From contig CAJNDS010000262.1 in NCBI GenBank assembly GCA_905221605.1, positions 92,001 through 156,000 of the forward strand: a DNA stretch of 64,000 bases, read 5' to 3'. Positions 20,728-29,609 of this stretch are shown here, piece after piece (position 1 is the first letter of the stretch; every line of letters starts with the position of its first letter). The translations under genes were made by a program, and so were the position numbers. The notes below the pieces were generated by a model. It saw only the letters and a program-made list of their open reading frames with translations, was not told the origin of the DNA and made no database searches. The stretch comes from Symbiodinium natans. Taxonomy: Eukaryota > Sar > Dinophyceae > Suessiales > Symbiodiniaceae.

Positions 20728-21010
20728 CTACAGGCCCGCCTTGTGCAATTTAGAAGCCCACAGTTGCTTCCGCTCTTCACTGAGGTAGGTCTCCGCTTGG
20801 TAGACCCAATCGTTCCTTGTGCTGCAGCGAGCGAGACTGCGACACGCCGCTTTTAGGTGAGTGTAGTTTGCCCTCTTGGGGTCTGTTTCCAGGAACTGCT
20901 CCTCCAAAATTGGTTTCCACGAATCCTCCAATTTGATTCGCACCTGGAGGGTCAATTTCTCCGGCTGCTCGTCCGGCCGGTCTTTTGAGGATGAGGACGC
21001 CGTTGTTTCA
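20728..21010 (-). pseudogene. LINE A copy 1 inter-ORF coding-like segment, unknown
   Basis: The frame reads EKLTLQVRIKLEDSWKPILE and onward through HLKAACRSLARC to KLHKAGL, with good coding character but no ATG. It is absent from copies 2 and 3, which appear to have deleted it. Its stop sits just before the ATG of ORF3 as TAGCAATG, a layout that could allow stop-restart coupling. I recognise no family. Confidence 0.35.
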
Positions 21011-21011
21011 C

Positions 21012-21238
21012 CCTCAGCTCTGCGAGGCCGAGGCCTCCTCTCTTTACCCTCAGCGATGTCGCAAGCACGCGGCACCGCGAGGCCGAATTGCACTCCCTCA
21101 GCAAAGCGAGGCCGTAAACACCAATCGCAATTCCCCGTTGCGAGGCCCTCACCCTCAGCTACGAGGCCGAAAAACCCTGTCTCCTTGCACCAAACGGCTG
21201 CGGAATTACTGCGTTCCCTCAGCTTGGCGAGGCCTAAC
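21012..21238. repeat. Hairpin-repeat cluster between ORF2 and ORF3, copy 1
   Basis: At least four units of the CCTCAGC..GCGAGGCCGAA type between the ORFs. Similar clusters lie at 29418-29640 (copy 2) and 39950-40108 (copy 3). Confidence 0.75.
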
Positions 21239-24200
21239 AAACAATGACATCTTCTGCTGTGCGCTGGCTTGGGGCTTAGCTTTGGCGTGTTTCCCACCAA
21301 ACTGAACGCGAGGCTGTTGAAACTGGACGCTGCTCATACTTCCACCATTGACAAGGGTTTGCGCTTGGGTAGCCAGCTTGCCTTGAGAAGTCCGCGATTT
21401 GCACTCACCCGCCAGGCTTTTATTGCACTTCTGGCTGACCGGTGCATGTGTTCTGTCACACTTTGTGCAAACCCAACGGATTCCCAAATTCACCATATTA
21501 TGGGAGGGGTGGATACCCCACTCTTCACGCACTCGCGCCTCCGGCTGGTTGACGCAGTACTGCTCCAAGACCACCTCCAAGTTCGTGAGGGTTTGTTGTA
21601 CATACAACCCGCACAGTTGACATTTCAGTGTTAAATTCCGGGGGTGTTCGCTGCCCTTCTCCCATTGATGCCCGCGCTCCGGGTTTTTAAGCAACTGCCA
21701 AAGCCGCTGGCGTTTGTTGAGTTTGGCGCTGCCCTGCTCTTTTTTGCATCCCTCAGCTTTCTGCGAGGCTTCCATCTTCTCTTTGTAATGCGCATGGTCC
21801 AGGATGAAGGGGAAGTCTTCTTCTTTGCGCTTCCGCAATATGTGGGCTGCGCGTGCACCGTACGCCAGGGAAAGTGTGCGCACCACATTGTCCAATTCTT
21901 TGACACGCCTCTTGTGCGCTGGGCTGTAAGCAGCCGCCGCCACTGCTCCACATACTTTGTCTGCCATGTCATTCGCTGCACGTCGCCACAACGTACCCGG
22001 CCCCATCTTCGCCAGGAATTCCTCTTCAGTTTTGTGGGACGGGACCCATGTTGCCTTGATACGTTTCCTGTCATTCCACACTTTGCTCCATTCCAGGTCA
22101 TCCTCCGGCGGTTGTATTTTTTGTAGCACTTGGACTGCCGGCTTGCAATCCATAGTGACATCAATCAGATCCTCCGTGTGCTCCATTAGTCGGAAAAGTG
22201 CACGGCGCTCCATGTCCACCACCGGCTGCCACGGGTAGACCAGCTCTGTAATCCGTCCGACTTCCACCAGGACACCTTTTGTCCAGGACATAGCCACCAC
22301 TGCGAGGGCTGATGTTTGTACACGTGGGTCTATTCCTCCTGGACCTCCACTTGCGTCAGTGGCGAAGATCAAGCCTTCCGCTTCCACTTTTGCATCAGCT
22401 GCGAAGCATCCTTGGTAGCGCAGACCTAAAAGGTGTTCCGGCGGCTTCGGGTGCCACACCGCCGGCTTTGGCAGGAGTGCCCTTGTCCACAGACACTCCC
22501 ATGGGTATTTGTGACGCAAGTATTCCTGGAGCTTGGGTTCTTTGAACCCTTGTTCACGCCAGTAAGGACATTCCTTGAGGACATGCTCCAGAGTTGCTGG
22601 CATTTGGCACTTCTTGCACCATCCTGGCTTGGACTCCGTGATGACGCCCGCGTGCCACACTGACTTTATACCTTCCATAAGGCCTGGGCTTAGGCCTCCC
22701 AGCTTCGTCAGCTTGTGATGCGGCGTCCAATCCAGCCCCTCTTGGGCACCAGCGCCACCTGCCTGTCGCGCTATTGCAGCCCGTTTCTGTTCCTCCAGGA
22801 ATCCCTCAAGCCATTTGTAGGCGAGGCTACCCATGCGTGGCTGGGTCCAATCAACGTTGAGGACACTTCCTTTCTTCCATTTGCCTGGGTCACTGGCATC
22901 CACCTTCAGATCCATTAAGTACGCCATGGTTGCTGCCATCGGTCCCGTGACCAGTGGCCAGTGGTGTTTGGCCGCACTCAACCTCTTCCAAGTGGTTTTC
23001 CAGGCCAAGTCAAAGTGGGCTTTTCCGCCACCAATCCATGCACGGAAAACTTTGGCCACCACCTTGAAATGCTGCTTGTGGATTGTGCGCTTTGGATCCT
23101 GGCATTTCTTGGCTCCCATGTCCAAGATGGTTTCCAAACTCCCAAGCTTGTATTTACCCAGGTGTTTTCCTACCACTGTTCGGAGCCATTTCATTCTTTT
23201 GGGTGATACCCCCACAGAGGGGTGCCCCCACAAAGCAACGGATGTGATCGCTGCCTTGACCACGCGGAGTTTAGTGCTGGGCGGCGGCCCCAGCCTGGAC
23301 AGTTTGCTATGTCTCGCATGGGCTTTCTTGGCCCGCGTTGCCGACGTCACCAAGCGACGCTTTCGCCCCCCTGTACTGTCGACGCCCAAGTCACGCATCA
23401 CGTCGTACACCTGTGGCTCATGAGGCAACAGGAGTTCTCGCAGGTGCTTGCTCGCCTGGGTACTGCTGGCCACAAACCCTGTCTTCTTGGATGAAATCGT
23501 GAAACCATTAGCGTCCATCCCGTCCTTTAAGCTGCGGTAGACTCGTATCGCACTATCCGCCACTTGTTTAAAGGACTTATGCTGGATGTCAATTGAGACA
23601 TCATCCAACCAACAATCCACGTTTGCCACATCTCGTCGCCTTTGGATCTTATCTATCACCGGGTGCAATGCCACCTTTGCCAACGATGGCGCAGCTGGAC
23701 ACCCTGCTTGCACGCCATTCGTAGCTCTGATGCCTGCCGACAGCACCCCATCCGCCACCAAATATCTGGCACCCATGTACACTTCCAGTGCCATCTTCAG
23801 GATTAGCGGTGGATATTGCAGGGCCGTTGCTGCCGTGATCAATTGCTGAAATTGGATGGTATCGAAAAAGGACTCGAGGTCCACAAAGAGTGACACCACA
23901 TGCACACCATTTGTCTTCGCCACCTCATTTCGCAGTAGTCTGCCTACGGCCACGTCCAAGCAGCAACTGCCTGGGACTGCCTTGTCGTACGTGGCAGTTT
24001 GGGCATAGCCTGCCTGCCAAGTACTTACCAAATCCCATCGCAAACGGACCCAGGTCCTGTACAGGATGTGTAGCAAGGCGATTGGTCTTTCCCGGGTCAG
24101 ATTCTTCGGCAGCATTGCTATAAGGGAGACTGTCATTTGCTGCGGCCATGCTGCCTTGGCCTCACATTCATGGTAGAAGGACACAACGGCTTCAACTGCT

Positions 24201-26419
24201 TTGTCGTCCATGGCCTGCAAATGGTCAATCCTCCAGCCATCCGGCCCCGGGCTCTTTAGTGCCAGTTTTTTGATCCTTGCCTTGACCTCGACAGGGTTCA
24301 GCGGCTCCACGCTGGCCGCTTGTTTTTTGGCTGCATCCTCAAGCTCCGTCATGAGCGAGGCCGATTTTGCCAACGGCTGGCCCGTCGTCCACACTGCCGC
24401 CCAGTGGTCTCGGCGAATGTGTGGCCGTTCCAGCATGTCATATTCCATGTAGGGTCTTTGTACCACTTGTTCTTCTTTTCGCAAGGCATTGTATAATGGT
24501 CGCATGCCCTTTTCCATGGCCTTGCTGAGCCATTGCTTGTACTGGTGGGCTGTCTCCTCCATATCCGCCTTTCTCGCGTAGCATTGCTGTTCGTCGATGC
24601 GCTTCAGAACAAGTCTAGCGTCCGTACCCCGGCCCAGGATACTCACGAGCATATCCTCCTGGTTCTGCGCATCACCCTCGTAATACTCGCCGAGCCTGCG
24701 TTGGACCAGACGCGCCACCGGATGCGCATCGCCATGATGTCTGCCTTGTTTGACCCATTGTTGGACCCGGTTCCAAAAGGCCGCCCTCTTGCCTGTCCAG
24801 ACAACGTTCTCCGGGTTGTTGACCACCAACTTCTTCCGGACAATCTCCGATTTAACACCCATACCTTCGATTCGGCCTGTGATCGACCGCTCCACACCGG
24901 CACTCAGGTGAGCGAATGTCTCACTGAGCTCATCTTCCATCTTGGGTTCATCCAGGATGTTGATGCTCTGTGTGTTTTGAACTGGTTCGTATTCCACAGT
25001 CTCCGTCACCAGTGCTCCCGCCTTCTTCATCTGGGGAACATCAGGGCTACTGCACGGTTGGGCTACCCTCCAATGCATCGCAGCATGAGGCCGAAAAGGG
25101 GTTTCCCAATCCGTTTTCACTTGCAGGATGGGCACCAAGCATTTCGCAACCAGCCCGTAATCGATTTCGTCCGATCCTTGGGCCGTTGGTTCCCCCACTC
25201 CAACAAATGCACCACCAACTTCTGTCGCCAGAGTTGTGCCCCTCATGGTATCCTGGGCTTCATTCCAATCACCCAGCACCATATATGGCACTTTGCAGCC
25301 CTTGAGAAAGGCTATCAGTCTCGCCAGTACTTGGATATTGTTTGGAGCCTGGAATCCGACCCCGCTCTCCAAATACAGACTGACGATGATCAAATCCCAG
25401 CCTTTGTTTCTCATGGCACATGCCAGGAAGCCCGCCGGTCCTGACCCATACTCGGTAAGGTATCGCAGGTTCCTATGTCGGGGTGCCACCACTGCCAGGC
25501 CTCCTTGTACACCCTTAATTTTTGTACTGCCTGGCATGCCAATGAAGGTGTATCCCATATCTTGGCAATGGCTCATGGCTTGCTGGATACCCTCCGTCTT
25601 GAGATGGGTTTCCTGCAGCACCACCAGGTCCGGTCCTAGTTCGTGTATCCATGCCGCTATGGGTTTCCTCCAGCTGGTGATGTTAGCCGCTGTGATTTTG
25701 ATGCATTCGGCCTTATCATCTTGGCGATACCCACTTGCCACATCTGCCAAGATCCATTTGGCATATTGTGCGTCCTGCTCCACAAAGGAACGAAGCACTT
25801 CGTGGCATGCTCGTTGTTGTAGCGGGTTGAGTTCCTGCTCTTCCAGCTTCTCAATGGCTTCGAGTGCAGCAGCCTCACTGGAAGCATCATATCTACCCAC
25901 CACTTGGCATAGCGTTTGCCACTCCTGTGGCAGATCTTTTGGTGGTTCCGTGGGTTTTGCTTTCCGCTTCTTGGGCTTTTGTTTTCCTCTGCGACCCTCA
26001 GCACACGGCGAGGCCGAGAATCGTGTTTCCTCAGCTTCCTGCGAGGCCTTCATGTTCTCCCCTCTAACCGCTGCATGGTCTCTCATCTGTATTTGGCTTC
26101 CCTCAGCTTCTCGCGAGGCCGAATGCTCACATTCCTCTTCGATGTCTTCCCTTGTTATATGGAAGTATCTGGGCCCTGTGACCGCCCAACTGCTGTCCAC
26201 AGCTCGGTCAGGCTCCGGACCCCTCGTAACTGGACTCCAGCTCTCTTGGCTGTCTTCCACTGTGCTGTTTGTGCTAGGCACCTGGGTACTAAACACAGCT
26301 TGACTGCCTTCCCCATGTGCCTGTGACCATACAATGTCCCCGTAACACTGCTTCCGGCCACCATCAAAAGAGATATCAGAGTCTCCCCATTGAGACTCCT
26401 CTACTTGTCTTGCCTTCAT
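21206..26419 (-). CDS. LINE A copy 1 ORF2: APE endonuclease, reverse transcriptase, RNase H
   Basis: 1,737 intact residues. The first ~230 residues are low-complexity with ASxxAEG peptides that come from the hairpin repeat. The APE-type endonuclease follows, with QETHL near residue 271, LGDWNEA near 381 and SDEID near 417. The RT has GPDGWRIDHLQ, motif A FVDLESFFDTI near 843 and catalytic box CWLDDVSID near 936. RNase H has FATDASGG near 1350, TMDCKPAV and ANDMADKV. A C-terminal finger has CQLCGLY and CTKC (about 1600-1655). In LINEs this protein nicks the target and copies the RNA in place. The start is the first ATG of the frame, 70 bp after the ORF1 stop. Confidence 0.92.
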   Translation of the reverse strand: MKARQVEESQWGDSDISFDGGRKQCYGDIVWSQAHGEGSQAVFSTQVPSTNSTVEDSQESWSPVTRGPEPDRAVDSSWAVTGPRYFHITREDIEEECEHSASREAEGSQIQMRDHAAVRGENMKASQEAEETRFSASPCAEGRRGKQKPKKRKAKPTEPPKDLPQEWQTLCQVVGRYDASSEAAALEAIEKLEEQELNPLQQRACHEVLRSFVEQDAQYAKWILADVASGYRQDDKAECIKITAANITSWRKPIAAWIHELGPDLVVLQETHLKTEGIQQAMSHCQDMGYTFIGMPGSTKIKGVQGGLAVVAPRHRNLRYLTEYGSGPAGFLACAMRNKGWDLIIVSLYLESGVGFQAPNNIQVLARLIAFLKGCKVPYMVLGDWNEAQDTMRGTTLATEVGGAFVGVGEPTAQGSDEIDYGLVAKCLVPILQVKTDWETPFRPHAAMHWRVAQPCSSPDVPQMKKAGALVTETVEYEPVQNTQSINILDEPKMEDELSETFAHLSAGVERSITGRIEGMGVKSEIVRKKLVVNNPENVVWTGKRAAFWNRVQQWVKQGRHHGDAHPVARLVQRRLGEYYEGDAQNQEDMLVSILGRGTDARLVLKRIDEQQCYARKADMEETAHQYKQWLSKAMEKGMRPLYNALRKEEQVVQRPYMEYDMLERPHIRRDHWAAVWTTGQPLAKSASLMTELEDAAKKQAASVEPLNPVEVKARIKKLALKSPGPDGWRIDHLQAMDDKAVEAVVSFYHECEAKAAWPQQMTVSLIAMLPKNLTRERPIALLHILYRTWVRLRWDLVSTWQAGYAQTATYDKAVPGSCCLDVAVGRLLRNEVAKTNGVHVVSLFVDLESFFDTIQFQQLITAATALQYPPLILKMALEVYMGARYLVADGVLSAGIRATNGVQAGCPAAPSLAKVALHPVIDKIQRRRDVANVDCWLDDVSIDIQHKSFKQVADSAIRVYRSLKDGMDANGFTISSKKTGFVASSTQASKHLRELLLPHEPQVYDVMRDLGVDSTGGRKRRLVTSATRAKKAHARHSKLSRLGPPPSTKLRVVKAAITSVALWGHPSVGVSPKRMKWLRTVVGKHLGKYKLGSLETILDMGAKKCQDPKRTIHKQHFKVVAKVFRAWIGGGKAHFDLAWKTTWKRLSAAKHHWPLVTGPMAATMAYLMDLKVDASDPGKWKKGSVLNVDWTQPRMGSLAYKWLEGFLEEQKRAAIARQAGGAGAQEGLDWTPHHKLTKLGGLSPGLMEGIKSVWHAGVITESKPGWCKKCQMPATLEHVLKECPYWREQGFKEPKLQEYLRHKYPWECLWTRALLPKPAVWHPKPPEHLLGLRYQGCFAADAKVEAEGLIFATDASGGPGGIDPRVQTSALAVVAMSWTKGVLVEVGRITELVYPWQPVVDMERRALFRLMEHTEDLIDVTMDCKPAVQVLQKIQPPEDDLEWSKVWNDRKRIKATWVPSHKTEEEFLAKMGPGTLWRRAANDMADKVCGAVAAAAYSPAHKRRVKELDNVVRTLSLAYGARAAHILRKRKEEDFPFILDHAHYKEKMEASQKAEGCKKEQGSAKLNKRQRLWQLLKNPERGHQWEKGSEHPRNLTLKCQLCGLYVQQTLTNLEVVLEQYCVNQPEARVREEWGIHPSHNMVNLGIRWVCTKCDRTHAPVSQKCNKSLAGECKSRTSQGKLATQAQTLVNGGSMSSVQFQQPRVQFGGKHAKAKPQASAQQKMSLFVRPRQAEGTQ

Positions 26420-26488
26420 ATTTTGGCTGTTCGGACCAGGAGCTGCCCTGAGGTGTCGGCCCCTCCGCTCCTGTCCCAGCCTGAGGTT

Positions 26489-27460
26489 TCACTCGCCATG
26501 GGCACGCGCCGGCGAGCGTTCGCGCCCCGTCGGCGTTGCCCTGACTGACACATCTCGAGACATGCGCATCGGCCCATAGATGCCTAGTTCGGCTGGCATG
26601 CCCGGCTCTCTTTGTCCCAAGACTCCCGTCCAATCTGTCTCCACGACCTTGACCGCCATCCTCGTTTTGAGCGCCTCCGCTTGCTCCTCGGACAGGATGA
26701 TCCCTTCCTTTTCCAGGTAGGACGCGACGTCCTTGTATGGCGAGTCCTCTTCATCTTTCACACAGGCTTGTACCTTCTTCTGTGCTTCCGCTACCTCCAG
26801 CTCCGTGGCCTGGATGGCCTGGCTGACTTGCGCAAGCTGCTTCATGGCCTGCTCGAACTCACTCTTGATCTTCTCCGTTTTGTCTTGAAGCCGGACCTTC
26901 TTCTCAATGAGTGATCTCAGCTTGTTTGTCGTCCTTCTGTATGTACCAACATGGCGGCTGAGCTCCTGCTTTGGCGTCTCGTCCTCAGGCTTGTAGTCCC
27001 CTGGCGGGGGAATACCCGCTGCTCTGAGCAGCCTTTGCACTGCGGGCTCAGCTCCCTGCCACACCGTTTCAATGGCCTCGTGGTACTCCTTTTGCGTCAT
27101 GCTTTCGGTTTGCGATCCACTGCCTGGTAGTCCCGGGGGCCAAATGGGCCCCGGCTCCATCGTCCGCGGCTTCCATCCTGCTTCTTCGATGGCCTTCTTT
27201 GCCTCCATAGAAAGCGTACCCCACGCCTTCGTGAGGGCTTGGTCGGCCATCCCTTCTTTGTTCTTGGCCTGTCTTGTCCACCATGTAGCGTCGTCCTTTG
27301 GCCATTGCCACTTCTTACGCTGGCTTGACCATGCTCGCTCACGGTAGGTGGCCTTTTTCCACGCCTTTCCGCAATGCCAGCAGTTCGGGTTGTAGTACAA
27401 GTCTTCATTCCAGACCCAACCCACCTCCCCGTGGGCACACACAGTACAATGCTTCCCCAT
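26489..27460 (-). CDS. LINE A copy 1 ORF1: zinc-ribbon and coiled-coil protein
   Basis: 323 residues from the ATG of MGKHCTVC; upstream residues in the open frame have no ATG and come from the hairpin-repeat region. The N-terminus has clustered cysteines (CTVCAHG, then CWHC about 25 residues later) like a zinc ribbon. The middle (TNKLRSLIEKKVRLQDKTEK through QAIQATELEVAEAQKKVQA) is strongly coiled-coil. The C-terminus is basic. The role is inferred as the RNA-binding or chaperone protein that LINE ORF1 products usually provide. An ATG overlaps its stop in another frame. Confidence 0.8.
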   Translation of the reverse strand: MGKHCTVCAHGEVGWVWNEDLYYNPNCWHCGKAWKKATYRERAWSSQRKKWQWPKDDATWWTRQAKNKEGMADQALTKAWGTLSMEAKKAIEEAGWKPRTMEPGPIWPPGLPGSGSQTESMTQKEYHEAIETVWQGAEPAVQRLLRAAGIPPPGDYKPEDETPKQELSRHVGTYRRTTNKLRSLIEKKVRLQDKTEKIKSEFEQAMKQLAQVSQAIQATELEVAEAQKKVQACVKDEEDSPYKDVASYLEKEGIILSEEQAEALKTRMAVKVVETDWTGVLGQREPGMPAELGIYGPMRMSRDVSVRATPTGRERSPARAHGE

Positions 27461-27494
27461 GACTGCTGCAGCCTGATGCCAGTCCCACCAGCAC

Positions 27495-27665
27495 CTCAGC
27501 AATGCGAGGCCTGAAGATCCCCTCAACCGTAGTGAGGCCGAACTTTATGTGTCCTCAGCCGGAGCGAGGCCGAAACTTGCCCCTCCCTCTGCCGAAGCGA
27601 GGCCGAAAACACACCCTCTGCCGATGCGAGGCCAAAAAGTTCCCTCAGCACTTGGCGAGGCCGTA
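27495..27665. repeat. Hairpin-repeat cluster, LINE A copy 1 5' UTR
   Basis: Six units in about 170 bp, each CCTC-A-G(C)-loop-GCGAGGCC. One has a different but still paired stem (CCTCA with TGAGG). Confidence 0.8.
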
Positions 27666-27814
27666 CTCAGGCAGCTATGTTGCTGGCAGCCGACTACCAA
27701 GCAAACACAGTGGTTTCGGTTTGAGTCCTGTTGGAGCCCACCCTTAGGTACAGTCTCCAGGCAACAGCACTCCCTACCTGAGCACCCCACCGGGGTTGAG
27801 CCGAAACCTTGAGC

Positions 27815-27828
27815 CAGGTGAATTTTAC
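27815..27828 (-). other. LINE target motif, copy 2 / copy 1 junction
   Basis: GTAAAATTCACCTG lies between the 3' end of copy 2 (CGTGCAGAC) and the 5' start of copy 1 (GCTCAAGG). Confidence 0.9.
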
Positions 27829-27935
27829 GTCTGCACGCTACGTGGCGTAGCCACCCGAAGGGGCTGAGGTTAGAGGGTGAAACATACAAACTACAAACTC
27901 TGCACAGTGAGACTACCGGTACTAGCCCTCACTTC

Positions 27936-28087
27936 CCTCAGACATTTGTCGAGGCCGAAATCCATGCCCTCAGACCGTGGTCGAGGCCGAAATTCCCTCA
28001 GGACTTGCCGAGGCCGAACTTCCTTCATTTGCACCCCTCAGACCAGAGTCGAGGCCGAAACTTCCTCAGGCAGCACGCCGAGGCGGT
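27936..28087. repeat. Hairpin-repeat cluster, LINE A copy 2 3' region
   Basis: Five units in the same positions as in copy 1. One unit reads CAGGACTTGCCGAGG where copy 1 has CAGGTCATGCCGAGG: the loop differs while the stem is kept. Confidence 0.8.
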
Positions 28088-28150
28088 ATTTCTTGAGTCG
28101 GTTGGTGCTTCTCAGACCACTAGCCGTGTTTCTTGTCTGGGCTACTCTGC

Positions 28151-29377
28151 TCACTCATCAGCTTCGTCATGTGGCATGCCCAGCGTGATTTTCTGGATCT
28201 CTGTTGCCGGAATCGAAAGTAGGGTTCCATCCCATCCTCGTTTTGCAATCCCGGCATCCAGCAGGTGCTGGGCAAATGGCCCGACATTGCCTACGCACGC
28301 CATCCAAAGCGCGCTGGCCTTGCCGTCGTACGTTCTGACCAATCCACGTATGGTTGCCAGTAGCTCCTCATCATACTTCTCCAGGAGGCGTACAAGGCCG
28401 CCTGATAGCTTGTATCTATCCTCCTGCAGCGTCGTCCACTCCGCCGTGTCAAAGAACACTGCCCGTGGTAACGATCCTGACATTGGGTCGCGCCCAACGT
28501 TGCTCACCGTGACATCCGATAGAGCAACTCCTTGCATGGTCAGCCATGACGTTATAGCCACCAGGTAAAACAGGGACTGTCTGAGGATCCCGGCCTCATG
28601 GCGATGTTCCTGCCACCATGTGTTGAACAGCTCTGCCCTGCGGATGATACTTCCATAGAAGTAGTGGTGGCAGTAACCCTCCACCGCTTCGTCGAAAAGG
28701 ACTCCAATCCATCCTGCCCACAGGGTCCTGGTGACCAGGGTGGGGAATTGTTCCCCATACCCTGCTTCGTTGCCAAAGCTCTGGGGTTCCATCGCCAGTT
28801 TCATGACCCATAGCCGATCCAGAGCATATCCTCGTCGAGTGCGCCCTGCACCTATGAAGGGAAGCACCCTAGGCTGTAAGCTTTGCCCTGTCGTTGGGTT
28901 GCGGACCAATTGGACCTCCCCAAGCCAATGGAGCGCTGTCCTTGGCCTTTGCTGGTTCTGCAGTTTGTGCACCAAAAGGTGCACAGGCTTGGCTTGCCCC
29001 ATATCTTCCTTTTTCTCCTTTCCCTCAGCTTCCTGCGAGGCCATATTGTGGGCACCTGGCCCTTCCGCCAGCGTGACTGTACGAGGCTCGCCTGCCTCTT
29101 GCTCTGTATTGACACCCTCAGCTTGGTGCGAGGCCGCTCTGTCTTCTCCTCTCTCCCGTAGGCGTACCGGACCCACCGGAGATTCCGAAGCACTCTCCTC
29201 TTCCCTATCCCAAGGCTGCTCCGGGTGTCTGGCCTGTCGAAGCGGGGAACGTTCTCGGGGCGGATCCTTCTGCTTGTTCTTGCTTTTGCCCTTGCCTTTG
29301 TCCGGCCGATTCCTTAACCAGGATGGCAATCGGGACCCTTGTCTTCTCATCGTAGCATCCGTCTTCCATTGCCTCAT
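28151..29377 (-). CDS. LINE A copy 2 ORF3: protein-kinase-like fold
   Basis: 408 residues from the ATG of MRQWKTDATM. Residues 1-140 are basic and disordered and contain ASHQAEG and ASQEAEG from the hairpin repeat. From about 148 the layout is kinase-like: glycine loop FIGAGRTRRGY (G176, G178, G183), VMKL with K193, a following Glu (E204 or E209), catalytic-loop position D288-x4-N293 (SDVTVSN), and D310 in FFDTAEW in the DFG position. HRD His and DFG Gly are not conserved. Sequence around all these sites aligns with LINE B ORF3. Such an ORF after RT is not part of any LINE type I know. It could be a pseudokinase or a small-molecule kinase; the substrate is unknown. Confidence 0.65.
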   Translation of the reverse strand: MRQWKTDATMRRQGSRLPSWLRNRPDKGKGKSKNKQKDPPRERSPLRQARHPEQPWDREEESASESPVGPVRLRERGEDRAASHQAEGVNTEQEAGEPRTVTLAEGPGAHNMASQEAEGKEKKEDMGQAKPVHLLVHKLQNQQRPRTALHWLGEVQLVRNPTTGQSLQPRVLPFIGAGRTRRGYALDRLWVMKLAMEPQSFGNEAGYGEQFPTLVTRTLWAGWIGVLFDEAVEGYCHHYFYGSIIRRAELFNTWWQEHRHEAGILRQSLFYLVAITSWLTMQGVALSDVTVSNVGRDPMSGSLPRAVFFDTAEWTTLQEDRYKLSGGLVRLLEKYDEELLATIRGLVRTYDGKASALWMACVGNVGPFAQHLLDAGIAKRGWDGTLLSIPATEIQKITLGMPHDEADE

Positions 29378-29609
29378 TGCTAAAGGCCCACCTTGAGGAT
29401 GAGGACGCCTTGTTCCACCCTCAGCTCTGCGAGGCCGAGGCCTCCTCTCTTACCCTCAGCGGTGTCGCAAGCACGCGGCACCGCGAGGCCGAGCTACACT
29501 CCCTCAGCAAAGCGAGGCCGTAAACACCAATCGCAATTCCCCGTTGCGAGGCCCTCACCCTCAGCTACGAGGCCGAAACCCTGTCTCCTTGCACCAAACG
29601 GCTGCGGAT

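Larger units (their letters stand above)
19589..27814 (-). mobile_element. LINE family A, full-length copy 1
   Basis: 8.2 kb between two motif copies. It has a 5' UTR rich in hairpin repeats, intact ORF1 and ORF2, an inter-ORF segment that is longest in this copy, a broken ORF3, a 3' hairpin-repeat cluster, and the conserved 3' tail GGCTACGCC..GCGTGCAGAC. It is closest to copy 3 in protein sequence. Confidence 0.9.

Noticed and set aside
27495-27665. CRISPR-like array
   Set aside because: The units are hairpins with variable internal loops and irregular spacing, also found inside ORFs; there are no unique equal-length spacers or cas genes.
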